Assembly (NCBI RefSeq): GCF_002870125.1
Contig: NZ_PNEO01000002.1
Span: 310,001 to 374,000, forward strand
Reading direction: 5' to 3'
DNA from: Burkholderia sp. WAC0059
GTDB taxonomy: Bacteria; Pseudomonadota; Gammaproteobacteria; Burkholderiales; Burkholderiaceae
DNA length: 64,000 nt
Below are positions 36,053 through 43,954 of the stretch, piece by piece. The position numbers were made by a program, and so were the translations under genes. Below the pieces are notes generated by a model that was not told the DNA's origin, ran no database searches, and saw nothing but the letters and a program-made list of their open reading frames with translations. Position 1 is the stretch's first letter. Every line of letters begins with the position of its first letter.

Positions 36053-36807
36053 CATCTTTCGTGGACGCCCGGAAAGAAGTCCCCCCGGGGGATCGCCAGC
36101 CCGACGACAAGCGTATCCAGCAGACCGGCATACGGGACCTGCTGCGCGACACGGCGCTGCTCGTGACGACCCTCTCGCAGGGCGGCAAGCCGGAATCCGT
36201 GATGGTGTTGCGCCAGCGTTGCCAGCATCTGATGGCCCAATTTTCCGCAGCGCTGGAGCAGCGCGGCGTGGCGGCGGACGTGCGGGACGATGCGATCTAT
36301 GCACAGTGCGGGCTGCTCGACGAGGCCGTGCTCCGGGCACTGCCGATGGATGACAAGCCCAGGTGGGACGCGCAGCCGCTGCAGGTCGAGCGCTTCGGGA
36401 AACACGACGCCGGTGAGCGCGTGTTTGAACGTCTCACGGAACGCATGCGCGAAGCGGCACCGAACGCGGATCTGCTCGAATGCTACGCCGCGATTCTTGG
36501 GCTCGGTTTCATGGGGCGCTACGCGTCCCCCAGGGGGACGTCCTCCGGAGCGAGCGAAGGGCAGGCGCAACGCACTTCGCTGCTCGCTTCGCTCGATGCC
36601 CAGCTACAGGCGCTACGCCCCGCTGCCACGCGCACACTCATCGCCGATCGCCGCGACAAACGTCTGGCAGACTGGTTCTACCGACTTTCGCCGTGGGCAA
36701 TCGCCGGACTGGCTTGCGTGGCCGCTGCGCTGGTCTACCTGATCTGGAGCCATGTGCTTGACACGCAGCTCGCCCATCTGACGCCATCGCTATCCGGCAG
36801 GCGCTGA
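36049..36807 (+). CDS. tssL: T6SS inner membrane protein TssL (DotU family)
   Basis: A 252-residue DotU-type protein: cytoplasmic hook with IRDLLRDTALLVTTLSQGG, AIYAQCGLLDEAVLRAL and GERVFERLTERMREAAP, then one C-terminal transmembrane segment (AIAGLACVAAALVYLIW) and a short periplasmic tail. There is no OmpA domain; that role is taken by the next gene. Two short copies of the T6SS-internal repeat encode the N-terminal RKEVPPGDR and the SPRGTSSGASEG linker ahead of the membrane segment. The gene overlaps both neighbours by a few bases. Confidence 0.9.
   Translation: MTSFVDARKEVPPGDRQPDDKRIQQTGIRDLLRDTALLVTTLSQGGKPESVMVLRQRCQHLMAQFSAALEQRGVAADVRDDAIYAQCGLLDEAVLRALPMDDKPRWDAQPLQVERFGKHDAGERVFERLTERMREAAPNADLLECYAAILGLGFMGRYASPRGTSSGASEGQAQRTSLLASLDAQLQALRPAATRTLIADRRDKRLADWFYRLSPWAIAGLACVAAALVYLIWSHVLDTQLAHLTPSLSGRR
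36071..36092 (+). repeat. T6SS-internal repeat, short form (tssL N-terminus)
   Basis: GGAAAGAAGTCCCCCC followed by GGGGGA matches the last 22 bases of the 50-bp element apart from the two bases of the central spacer. It encodes RKEVPPGD. Confidence 0.7.
36526..36546 (-). repeat. T6SS-internal repeat, short form (tssL linker)
   Basis: The minus strand reads GGAGGACGTCCCCCTGGG then GGA. In the sense frame of tssL it encodes SPRGTSSG in the linker before the transmembrane segment. Confidence 0.6.
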
Positions 36808-38567
36808 TGTTCGACTTGCATCCGGGTTATCCCTTCCGCACGATGGTGATCATCGCGGCCACACTCGTGATCGCCGTGCTGTTTCTTGTCCAGCCGGTCA
36901 GCCGCGGTTCCGCGTGGGCGATGGCGGCTATCGCGACGGCATTCGCCCTTCTCCTCGTCACCGGGCGTACCCGCCAGCTCGCGCGTGCCCATACGCAAAG
37001 CGCACATATGCTGGCCGCGCTCGGAACGACCACCGCGGACCTTCCGGCGAGCCTGCGCACGCGGATGCCGCTCGTCCTGGTGACGGGCGACGCGCTCGCA
37101 CAGATATTCGATCGCGGTGACGGCGACGAGCGACTCGCTCAGGTTGGCGATGGCGCGATCTGGTTGCGGGTTGACCGGGCGCAGGATCTGCCCCGGCTCG
37201 CGGTGGCCGTAAAACAGTGGCGCGACGGCCGTGCACCCGACGGCGTCGCGCTGGCGATCGCCCCTGCGCTGCATGCAGACGAAGAAGCACTAACGCAGAT
37301 GCTGCGCGTCGCGCGCCAGGCGGCAAGCGATGCGTCGCGCATGCTTGGCACACGGCTACCCGGTTACGTCGCCGTTTACCAGCGGCTGACCGTCGCCCCG
37401 GTGACGCATGACATCCCGCGATGGCACGGCGTCTCGGCGGCCATGCGGCTCACGGGCGCACAGCGGTTTGAAGAAGTGATACGGGCCGCCGAATGGGAAG
37501 TCCAGCGCGAGCATGGCGATCCCGATCGGACCAGATCCGCTGCCGCCGCCCGTGCCGCAAGCCTCGCCTCTGTCGTGGGCTGGACGCAGCGTGTTGCGAT
37601 CGGCGTTCTGACCGACCCACGACAGCCCGCCGCGCCATGGACGCTTTTCGGGGCAGGCTGGATCGACTGCGGACCGGCCAGTCATCCGGGGACACCGTGG
37701 GCGCGCGACGTCGAAAGGCAGACCGCGATCGTCCCGCCAGCGATGGCCGCGTCCCTTGCCCCCTGGCCGTTGCCCCAGCCGCTGATCGAAGCAATGCCCC
37801 GCCGACTGTGGGTATCGCCCCGCATGGCGGCACTTGCACACACCATCGCCCTGCTCGCCTGCGCCGGCGCACTGGCGATGTGGGGCGCCGCCAGAAACAA
37901 CCAGGCGCTACTCACGCACATCGGTGCCGATCTCGGCCGGTTTGCCATGATTCCGGCTGATCACGACAACGCGCGACGCGATGCGTTGCACTCGCTCGCG
38001 GCCGACCGCGACCAGCTCGACCGCTTCTCGCGTACCGGCGTGCCAACGCGTCTGTCGTTCGGGATGTACCGCGCGGCGGCGTTGACGCCCGCGCTCAACG
38101 ACGCGATCGCCTCGTATCAGGCCCCCGCTCCGCCACCGGCAGTCGTGACGCTCGACAGCATGTCCCTGTTCGACAGCGGTCGCGCCCAGCTCAAGCCCGG
38201 CTCGACGCGGGCGATGGTCGGCGCACTGGAGATGATCAAGGCGCATCCGGACAAGCGGGTGCTCGTCGCGGGCTACACGGACGCCGTAGGCAACCCCGGG
38301 TTCAACCAGAAGCTGTCGCTTGCACGCGCGGGTGCCGTGCGTGACTGGTTGATCGAGGCGTCAGGAATTCCGGTGACGCGGTTCGCGATCCAGGGCTACG
38401 GCGATACGCGACCCATTGCGGACAACGACACCGATACCGGTCGTGCCAGAAACCGGCGGGTGGAAATCACGCTGGTGCCGGATGCCCCGACGCCCAGCGG
38501 AAATCCCCGTGAGAAGGACGTCCCTCAGGGGAATACAGCGACCAGCACCACGGCGAACCCGCAATAG
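36807..38567 (+). CDS. T6SS-associated OmpA-family membrane protein
   Basis: A 586-residue protein. Two transmembrane segments lie near the N-terminus (about residues 13-30 and 36-52) and one in the middle (AALAHTIALLACAGALAMWG, near 345). A C-terminal OmpA-like peptidoglycan-binding domain occupies about residues 450-558 (SLFDSGRAQLKPGSTRAM; VAGYTDAVGNPGFNQKLSLARA; GYGDTRPIADNDTDTGRARNRR). The soluble part between the membrane segments (MPLVLVTGDALAQIF ... LPGYVAVYQRL) loosely parallels the cytoplasmic region of TssM. It likely ties the membrane complex to the cell wall. A 50-bp repeat copy forms its C-terminal tail. The start overlaps the tssL stop as TGATG. Confidence 0.85.
   Translation: MFDLHPGYPFRTMVIIAATLVIAVLFLVQPVSRGSAWAMAAIATAFALLLVTGRTRQLARAHTQSAHMLAALGTTTADLPASLRTRMPLVLVTGDALAQIFDRGDGDERLAQVGDGAIWLRVDRAQDLPRLAVAVKQWRDGRAPDGVALAIAPALHADEEALTQMLRVARQAASDASRMLGTRLPGYVAVYQRLTVAPVTHDIPRWHGVSAAMRLTGAQRFEEVIRAAEWEVQREHGDPDRTRSAAAARAASLASVVGWTQRVAIGVLTDPRQPAAPWTLFGAGWIDCGPASHPGTPWARDVERQTAIVPPAMAASLAPWPLPQPLIEAMPRRLWVSPRMAALAHTIALLACAGALAMWGAARNNQALLTHIGADLGRFAMIPADHDNARRDALHSLAADRDQLDRFSRTGVPTRLSFGMYRAAALTPALNDAIASYQAPAPPPAVVTLDSMSLFDSGRAQLKPGSTRAMVGALEMIKAHPDKRVLVAGYTDAVGNPGFNQKLSLARAGAVRDWLIEASGIPVTRFAIQGYGDTRPIADNDTDTGRARNRRVEITLVPDAPTPSGNPREKDVPQGNTATSTTANPQ
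38484..38533 (+). repeat. T6SS-internal 50-bp repeat, copy 4 (ompA-like gene)
   Basis: It begins GCCCCGACGCCCAGCGG and is sense to the gene, read as APTPSGNPREKDVPQGN. It forms the C-terminal tail beyond the OmpA domain. Confidence 0.85.
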
Positions 38568-38671
38568 CGCAGAATTTTTTCAGCCCCCGAAGCCGCTGAC
38601 GCGTTTCGGGAATTCAAGGCTCGGGGGCAAGCTCCGGGCGATTGTCGCAATACCTGTGAGGAGTAGAAAAT

Positions 38672-39157
38672 ATGGCAATTCCAGCCTATATGTGGATCAA
38701 GGATGACGGCGGTTCGGACGTCAAGGGCTCCGTCACCGTGCAGGGCCGCGAAGGCAGCGTCGAGCTCGTCGCGTTCGACCACAGCGTGAACATCCCGACC
38801 GACAGCAACACGGGCAAACTCACCGGTACGCGCGTGCACAAGCCGATCAGGCTGACGAAGGAAACGGATGCGGCCACGCCGTATCTGTACAAGGCAGTGA
38901 CGAGCGGCCAGACGCTGAAGTCCGTCGAGATCAAGTGGTACAGGATCGACGACGCGGGCAAGGAGAAGGAGTACTTCAACACGAAGCTCGACAACGTCAA
39001 GATCGTCGGCGTCACGCCGAAGATGCTCGACATCAAGAACCCGGCGTACGAGAAGCACAACCACCTCGAAGAGGTCGAACTGCGCTACGAGAAGATCACC
39101 TGGTCGTACAAGGACGGCAACATCATCCACGCGGATAGCTGGAACGAACGCGCTTAA
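38672..39157 (+). CDS. hcp: T6SS tube protein Hcp (TssD)
   Basis: A 161-residue Hcp: IPAYMWIKDDGGSDVKGSV at the start, then VQGREGSVELVAFDHSV, GTRVHKPIRLTKETDAATPYLYKA, and EVELRYEKITWSYKDGNIIHADSW at the end, the standard family pattern. It forms the inner tube and can chaperone effectors. A strong GAGGAG ribosome binding site precedes the ATG, fitting high expression. It stands between the ompA-like gene and clpV with larger gaps than its neighbours, so it may have its own promoter. Confidence 0.95.
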   Translation: MAIPAYMWIKDDGGSDVKGSVTVQGREGSVELVAFDHSVNIPTDSNTGKLTGTRVHKPIRLTKETDAATPYLYKAVTSGQTLKSVEIKWYRIDDAGKEKEYFNTKLDNVKIVGVTPKMLDIKNPAYEKHNHLEEVELRYEKITWSYKDGNIIHADSWNERA

Positions 39158-39195
39158 ACGGGCGTTCAAACGACCTCGCGATACGCCCTGGAAGT

Positions 39196-39244
39196 CGGCA
39201 CTGGCCCCGGGGCTCACGTATCCGTTAAGTGCCGGCCCTCTTTT
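39196..39244 (+). terminator. Possible terminator after hcp
   Basis: CGGCACT at 39196 pairs with AGTGCCG at 39228, with a GC-rich loop, followed shortly by CTCTTTT. The stem is modest and the loop long, so it may attenuate rather than stop transcription into clpV. Confidence 0.4.
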
Positions 39245-39333
39245 CGCCAGCCTCTGAAGCTTCGCCTCGGCAGGTTGGCGTTTTTGTAGCTGGCGGACCA
39301 GAGCTCCGCCGCGCCCCATGACCGGGTTCCACC

Positions 39334-42192
39334 ATGACCATGCGCGATTCCACTCACCTGCTTCGCAAGCTCAACCCGCATTGCGCGGCCGCTCTCGAGG
39401 GCGCGGCCAGTCTGTGTCAAGCGCGCCTCGCCGGCAAGATCACCGTCGAGCACTGGCTGCTGAAGCTCATTGAGGCGGGCGATGGCGATATTCCCACCAT
39501 CCTGCGGCGCTACGAAATTGATATCGACGGCGTGTGGGACGCATTGCTCACGGCAATCGACCGCGCTCCCCGAGACCTGCGCGGCAAGCCAGCCCTGTCA
39601 CGGTCGCTTGTGGGCATCCTCGAAAGCGCGTGGCTTTACGCGTCGGCGGGAGATACGGCACAGCCGATCCGCTCGGCAAACCTGCTGCAGGCAATCGCGG
39701 ATGCACCGCATGGGCTGCGTGCGACCCACGCCTGGCCGCTGCTGTCGGTCGGCGCGACGCAAATCCAGCGGTTGCTGCCCGAACTGGACCGGCGCTCGGC
39801 CGAAGGCGCACAGCAACGCGCGAACGAAACAGCGGCCGGCGGCGCTGCGCGGCAAGACGAAGGGCTCGCAGCAGCCGGAGCCAATGCAGATTCGACCGGC
39901 ACGAACAGACAGCGGCCGACAGACGCCGCCCGACGCTCCACGGACGCCCCGACGACCAGCGAAAGTCCCCGTGGGAAAGAAGTCCCCTTGCAGGAGCCTG
40001 ACGCGCTCACCCGCTTCGCGATCGACCTGACGGAGAAAGCCCGTCGCGGCGAAATCGATCCCGTGTTCGGCCGCGATCGCGAAATCCAACAGACGATCGA
40101 TGTGCTCGCCCGCCGCCGCAAGAACAACCCGATCCTCGTCGGCGAGCCGGGGGTCGGCAAGACCGCGCTCGTCGAGGGGCTCGCGCTGCGCGTCTCCCAG
40201 GGCAACGTGCCGAACGTGATCCGCGACGTGCGCATCCTCACGCTCGATCTCGGCCTGCTGCAGGCCGGTGCGGGCGTGAAGGGCGAATTCGAACAGCGCC
40301 TGAAGAACGTGATCGACGAGGTACAAGCCTCGCCGGTGCCGGTCCTGCTCTTCATCGACGAAGCGCACACGTTGATCGGCGCGGGCAACGCCGCCGGCGG
40401 CGCCGATGCGGCGAACCTGCTCAAGCCTGCGCTCGCGCGCGGCGCGCTGCGCACGATCGCGGCGACCACCTGGTCCGAATACAAGGAACATTTCGAGCGC
40501 GACGCCGCGCTCGAGCGGCGCTTCCAGCCTGTCAAGGTCGACGAGCCGGACGATGCCGCCGCGTGCCTGATGCTGCGAGGCCTGGCCGGTCGCTATGCGA
40601 AGCACCACAACGTGCATATCCGCGACGAGGCGATCGTTGCGGCCGTTAAACTGTCGCGCCGTTACATCCCGGCGCGACAGTTGCCGGATAAGGCCGTGGA
40701 TCTGATCGACACGGCGGCGGCGCAGGTTCGCATGGGGCTCGAATCGCCGCCCTTCGAACTGCAACGCGCCCGTGCATCGGTGGCCGCGCTGGAAACGGAG
40801 CTTGCGACGCTCGTTGCCGACGTCGAGGCCGGCGTCGGGAATCTCGAGGCACGTCACGATGCCCTGTCGGGCGCCCTTGTCGATGCAAAGTCCGAACTCG
40901 AAGAGCTTCAGGCACGCTATGCCCATGAGCTCGAACGGGTCAACGCGCTGCATGCGCAGCGCGAAGCGCACCGGAACACAGGTGACGCCGGGCGCGAACC
41001 CGGCACCGCACTCGCGGCTGCGCAGCGCGCGCTAATCGACGCGCAGGGCAAGGCACCACTGATTTTTGCCGACGTCGATGCGCCGGCAATCGCACGCGTC
41101 GTTGCGCAATGGACCGGCGTGCCGGCCGGCCATCTGGTCGACGACGAACTCCGCAGCCTTCTGGCGATCGAGCGGAATCTCGCCGCGCGCGTCGTTGCGC
41201 AGGACGATGCGCTCGCGGCGCTCGCCGAAAGTCTCCGCACCGCGAAGGCGGGGCTCAAGAACGAACATGCGCCGCTCGGCGTATTCCTGCTGGCCGGTCC
41301 GTCCGGAGTGGGCAAAACGGAGACGGCGCTGGCACTGGCGGATCTGCTATTTGGCGGCGAAACGGCGTTAATCGCCATCAACATGTCGGAATACCAGGAA
41401 TCGCATACGGTGTCCCAGCTAAAGGGGGCTCCCCCCGGCTACGTTGGCTATGGCCGCGGCGGAGTGCTGACCGAGGCGGTACGCCAACGCCCATACAGCG
41501 TCGTGCTGCTTGACGAAGTGGAAAAAGCTCACCGGGACGTGCTCGACATGTTCTATCAGGTGTTCGATCGCGGCACGATGCGCGACGGCGAAGGACGGGA
41601 AATCGACTTCCGCAACTGCGTGATCCTGATGACGTCCAATCTGGGCAGCGCGCAGATCGACGAGGTCACAGCGGAGAATCCGGCCATCTCGCAGGACGAG
41701 TTGCTCGAGGCCATTCATCCGTCGCTCGTTGCCCACTTCCAGCCGGCGCTGCTCGCGCGCTTCCAGACGCTCGTCTACCGGCCGCTCGACGCCGCCGCGC
41801 TCGCGTCGATCGTGCGCCTGAAGGTTGCGAAGATCGCCGAACGTCTGCGTCGTCAGTACGACATCGTGCTCACCCCGGACGACGCGCTGACGGACTCGCT
41901 CGCGCAGTGGTGTCTTGCACGCGAGTCCGGCGCTCGCAACGTCGACGCGTTCCTGAACCAGCGCGTCCTTCCGGCTGTGTCGCGCGAACTGCTCTCGCGG
42001 ATGGTGAAGGGCGCCACGCCCGAAGGAAGTCCCGGCGGGATGCCAGCCGGAATTCGCCTGTCGATGGCCCCCAAGGAGACGTCCTTCGGGGCGTCGCCGG
42101 AAAGCCGTCTCGTCATCGATTTCGTCGATCGCGGCGACGTGCTGCCGGCAGCCGACGCGACCGCCGGCCGCCCGGTTGCCGGCGACCGCTAA
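39334..42192 (+). CDS. clpV: T6SS AAA+ ATPase ClpV (TssH)
   Basis: A 952-residue Hsp100 protein. It has an N-terminal double Clp-N domain (residues ~1-160), a first AAA+ module with Walker A GEPGVGKTALVEG and Walker B LLFIDEAHTL, a ClpB-type middle domain, and a second AAA+ module with GPSGVGKTETAL and VVLLDEVEKAH. It recycles contracted TssBC sheath. It is somewhat longer than typical ClpV. The excess is explained by a 50-bp repeat in the linker at residues ~205-221 and two short repeat copies near residues 895-920. tssE follows 12 bases later. Confidence 0.94.
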   Translation: MTMRDSTHLLRKLNPHCAAALEGAASLCQARLAGKITVEHWLLKLIEAGDGDIPTILRRYEIDIDGVWDALLTAIDRAPRDLRGKPALSRSLVGILESAWLYASAGDTAQPIRSANLLQAIADAPHGLRATHAWPLLSVGATQIQRLLPELDRRSAEGAQQRANETAAGGAARQDEGLAAAGANADSTGTNRQRPTDAARRSTDAPTTSESPRGKEVPLQEPDALTRFAIDLTEKARRGEIDPVFGRDREIQQTIDVLARRRKNNPILVGEPGVGKTALVEGLALRVSQGNVPNVIRDVRILTLDLGLLQAGAGVKGEFEQRLKNVIDEVQASPVPVLLFIDEAHTLIGAGNAAGGADAANLLKPALARGALRTIAATTWSEYKEHFERDAALERRFQPVKVDEPDDAAACLMLRGLAGRYAKHHNVHIRDEAIVAAVKLSRRYIPARQLPDKAVDLIDTAAAQVRMGLESPPFELQRARASVAALETELATLVADVEAGVGNLEARHDALSGALVDAKSELEELQARYAHELERVNALHAQREAHRNTGDAGREPGTALAAAQRALIDAQGKAPLIFADVDAPAIARVVAQWTGVPAGHLVDDELRSLLAIERNLAARVVAQDDALAALAESLRTAKAGLKNEHAPLGVFLLAGPSGVGKTETALALADLLFGGETALIAINMSEYQESHTVSQLKGAPPGYVGYGRGGVLTEAVRQRPYSVVLLDEVEKAHRDVLDMFYQVFDRGTMRDGEGREIDFRNCVILMTSNLGSAQIDEVTAENPAISQDELLEAIHPSLVAHFQPALLARFQTLVYRPLDAAALASIVRLKVAKIAERLRRQYDIVLTPDDALTDSLAQWCLARESGARNVDAFLNQRVLPAVSRELLSRMVKGATPEGSPGGMPAGIRLSMAPKETSFGASPESRLVIDFVDRGDVLPAADATAGRPVAGDR
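39946..39995 (+). repeat. T6SS-internal 50-bp repeat, copy 5 (clpV)
   Basis: It begins GCCCCGACGACCAGCG and is sense to clpV, read as APTTSESPRGKEVPLQE in the linker between the N-domain and the first AAA+ module. Confidence 0.85.
42022..42040 (+). repeat. T6SS-internal repeat, short form (clpV C-terminal region, first)
   Basis: GAAGGAAGTCCCGGCGGGA matches the end of the 50-bp element except for the spacer. Confidence 0.55.
42067..42087 (-). repeat. T6SS-internal repeat, short form (clpV C-terminal region, second)
   Basis: The minus strand reads GAAGGACGTCTCCTTGGG then GGC. It lies 27 bases after the previous short copy in the opposite orientation. Confidence 0.55.
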
Positions 42193-42204
42193 AAGGACCG
42201 GACG

Positions 42205-42633
42205 ATGCCCGCCGGTCCCTCCCTGTACGACATGCTGCTCGGCCACATCGGCAGCGAACCGCTCAGCGCCTACGACGACAGGACACTCGAGATCCTGAGC
42301 GTCCAGCAGAATATCCGCCGCATCCTCAATACGCGCGCGGGGGCGCTCAAGCACCTGCCCGATTTCGGTCTGCCGGATCTGACGAACATCTTCAAGGCCC
42401 TGCCCGCGTCGTCGCATCTGCTGAAAAAGGAAATGGAAGCCACGCTGCTGAAATACGAGCCGCGCATTCGGGCGATCGACGTCGAGATCATCGAAAACCA
42501 CGATCCCGGCGTCGCGGTGAGCTACGAGATGACCTGTCACCTGAAAAAGGCTGGGCTCGTGCGATTCGGTACGTATTTCGAGCCCCCGGGTCGCATGCGC
42601 GTCGAGCGCGAGGTGGGCCGCCCCCGGGAATAG
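42205..42633 (+). CDS. tssE: T6SS baseplate protein TssE (gp25-like)
   Basis: A 142-residue gp25-like protein: SLYDMLLGHIGSEPL, VQQNIRRILNTRAGALKHLPDFGLPD, and the conserved KYEPRIRAIDVEI segment near the C-terminus. It nucleates sheath assembly on the baseplate. It is the last gene of the plus-strand T6SS arm and is followed directly by a terminator-like hairpin. Confidence 0.93.
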   Translation: MPAGPSLYDMLLGHIGSEPLSAYDDRTLEILSVQQNIRRILNTRAGALKHLPDFGLPDLTNIFKALPASSHLLKKEMEATLLKYEPRIRAIDVEIIENHDPGVAVSYEMTCHLKKAGLVRFGTYFEPPGRMRVEREVGRPRE

Positions 42634-42637
42634 TCCG

Positions 42638-42663
42638 GCGCTGACGCAGGGTCTCAGCGCTTT
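42638..42663 (+). terminator. Intrinsic terminator-like hairpin after tssE
   Basis: GCGCTGA at 42638-42644 pairs perfectly with TCAGCGC at 42654-42660, with a 9-base loop, followed by TTT. It closes the tssK-to-tssE unit. Confidence 0.55.
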
Positions 42664-42696
42664 CCCTCCGTCATCGCGCCGGCTTCCCGCCCGGAC

Positions 42697-42757
42697 TTCG
42701 CCAATCGGTCAATGACTTCGCGTTGCCGGCATCTGCTCCGGCGCGACGCGCTACATT
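42697..42757 (+). promoter_or_regulatory. PIP / hrpII box with -10 element
   Basis: TTCGC at 42697-42701, exactly 15 bases, then TTCGC at 42717-42721, followed after 30 bases by TACATT at 42752-42757. This is the full plant-inducible promoter arrangement (TTCGC-N15-TTCGC-N30-32-YANNNT) recognised by HrpB/HrpX-type AraC activators of type III secretion in Ralstonia, Xanthomonas and phytopathogenic Burkholderia. It sits 66 bases before the harpin-like gene. Confidence 0.85.
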
Positions 42758-42823
42758 CGCTGACATGACGATCGGGCCGACTAGCCGCGCCCGGCGTTTC
42801 CCGCCCCCAAGCCGGAGAACGAC

Positions 42824-43822
42824 ATGTCCACGCTAACCCTTCTTCCGACCGACGCGCTACAGTCCGCGTCGAGCTATGCCGGCAACACCAACGGCGTTTC
42901 CAGCCTGGGAACGACGGGCGACAGCACGAGCCCGGACCAGTTGGCGCAATTCATCCAGACCCTGCTCGAAGAACTGCTGCAGATGCTGGCCTCGCAGCAG
43001 AATTCCGGCGACGGCACGTCGCCGGCCAGCGGCGCAGGCGGCTCGTCCGGCAGCATGCCGACGCTCGCCGACGCCGATCCGCCCGCGGGCACCGAGGACA
43101 TGGCCGTTCCGGCCGGCGGTACGGGAGCCGGCGGCAGCCCGGCGTCCAGCGCCGGCGCGGCGGCCACGCCCGCGGCGACGACACCGCCGGCCACGACGCC
43201 CGCCCCCGCCCCGACACCGGACACGGGCACAAGCACGGACAACGACGGCAATACGGGCGGCAGCGGCGCCACGCCGGGCATCGCGAACAACGCCGGCGGC
43301 GTACCGCAGGCCGCCGCCATCAGCGGCGTCAGCCCGAACTCGTCCCAGGTGGTCAATACCGGCACCGGAAACGACAAGACCTTCAACGTCACCAACGACA
43401 CGAACCGCACGGAATCCTTCACGTATTCCGTGCAGGGCGACAACAAGGCGACCCTCACGCTGCAGCCCGGCCAGACCGGCACGTTCGTCGCCGGCTCGTC
43501 CGACATCGGCGTGCGGATCTCGCCCTCGAATGCCCAGGGCGCCACGAATCCGGACGAAGTCCTCTACGAGGACGGCGGCGCCGCGAACGGCCAGGCCGCG
43601 GGCGCGGGCAACCCCGACGTCAGCAAGGTCGACGGCGACAAGGACTACTACGGCAACAACGAGAACATGACCGTCACGCTGTCGGACGGCAGGACGGCAG
43701 GCGACGGCGACACGATCACCCCCTACATGTACTCGACCGACGACGCGAACGCGATGGGCCTCGCCGGCGACCCGAGCAAGACCGTCAACATCGTCATGTC
43801 CGACGCGTCGTCGGGTAGCTGA
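42824..43822 (+). CDS. Harpin-like secreted protein (probable Hrp type III-secreted)
   Basis: A 332-residue protein with no cysteine, rich in Gly, Ala, Ser, Thr and Pro, and without a signal peptide. Residues ~38-60 form an amphipathic Leu/Gln helix (LAQFIQTLLEELLQMLASQQ), like the helix of Hpa1/PopA harpins. A low-complexity Pro/Ala/Thr linker spans ~60-160. The last ~160 residues (from QVVNTGTGNDKTFNVTNDT) look beta-rich and unlike known harpins. These traits and the perfect PIP box upstream support a type III-secreted harpin or translocator-associated protein. Assignment is by composition and promoter; no close family was recognised. It lies next to the T6SS but is controlled separately. 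Confidence 0.7.
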   Translation: MSTLTLLPTDALQSASSYAGNTNGVSSLGTTGDSTSPDQLAQFIQTLLEELLQMLASQQNSGDGTSPASGAGGSSGSMPTLADADPPAGTEDMAVPAGGTGAGGSPASSAGAAATPAATTPPATTPAPAPTPDTGTSTDNDGNTGGSGATPGIANNAGGVPQAAAISGVSPNSSQVVNTGTGNDKTFNVTNDTNRTESFTYSVQGDNKATLTLQPGQTGTFVAGSSDIGVRISPSNAQGATNPDEVLYEDGGAANGQAAGAGNPDVSKVDGDKDYYGNNENMTVTLSDGRTAGDGDTITPYMYSTDDANAMGLAGDPSKTVNIVMSDASSGS

Positions 43823-43870
43823 TTCCGCCCGGCCGCCTGCGAACGGAACGAAAAAACGAAACGCGGCGAA

Positions 43871-43906
43871 CTGGCCGGCCGCCCGCTCATGGCGACCGGC
43901 CGGTTT
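43871..43906 (+). terminator. Possible terminator after the harpin-like gene
   Basis: CTGGCCGG at 43871 pairs with CCGGCCGG at 43896 (one G-T pair), with a 17-base loop followed by TTTCG. It lies between convergent genes and the T-tract is short. Confidence 0.4.
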
Positions 43907-43954
43907 CGCATCGACGACGCGCAAACCCGAAAAACCCGTGCAATGCCGGCGGCC

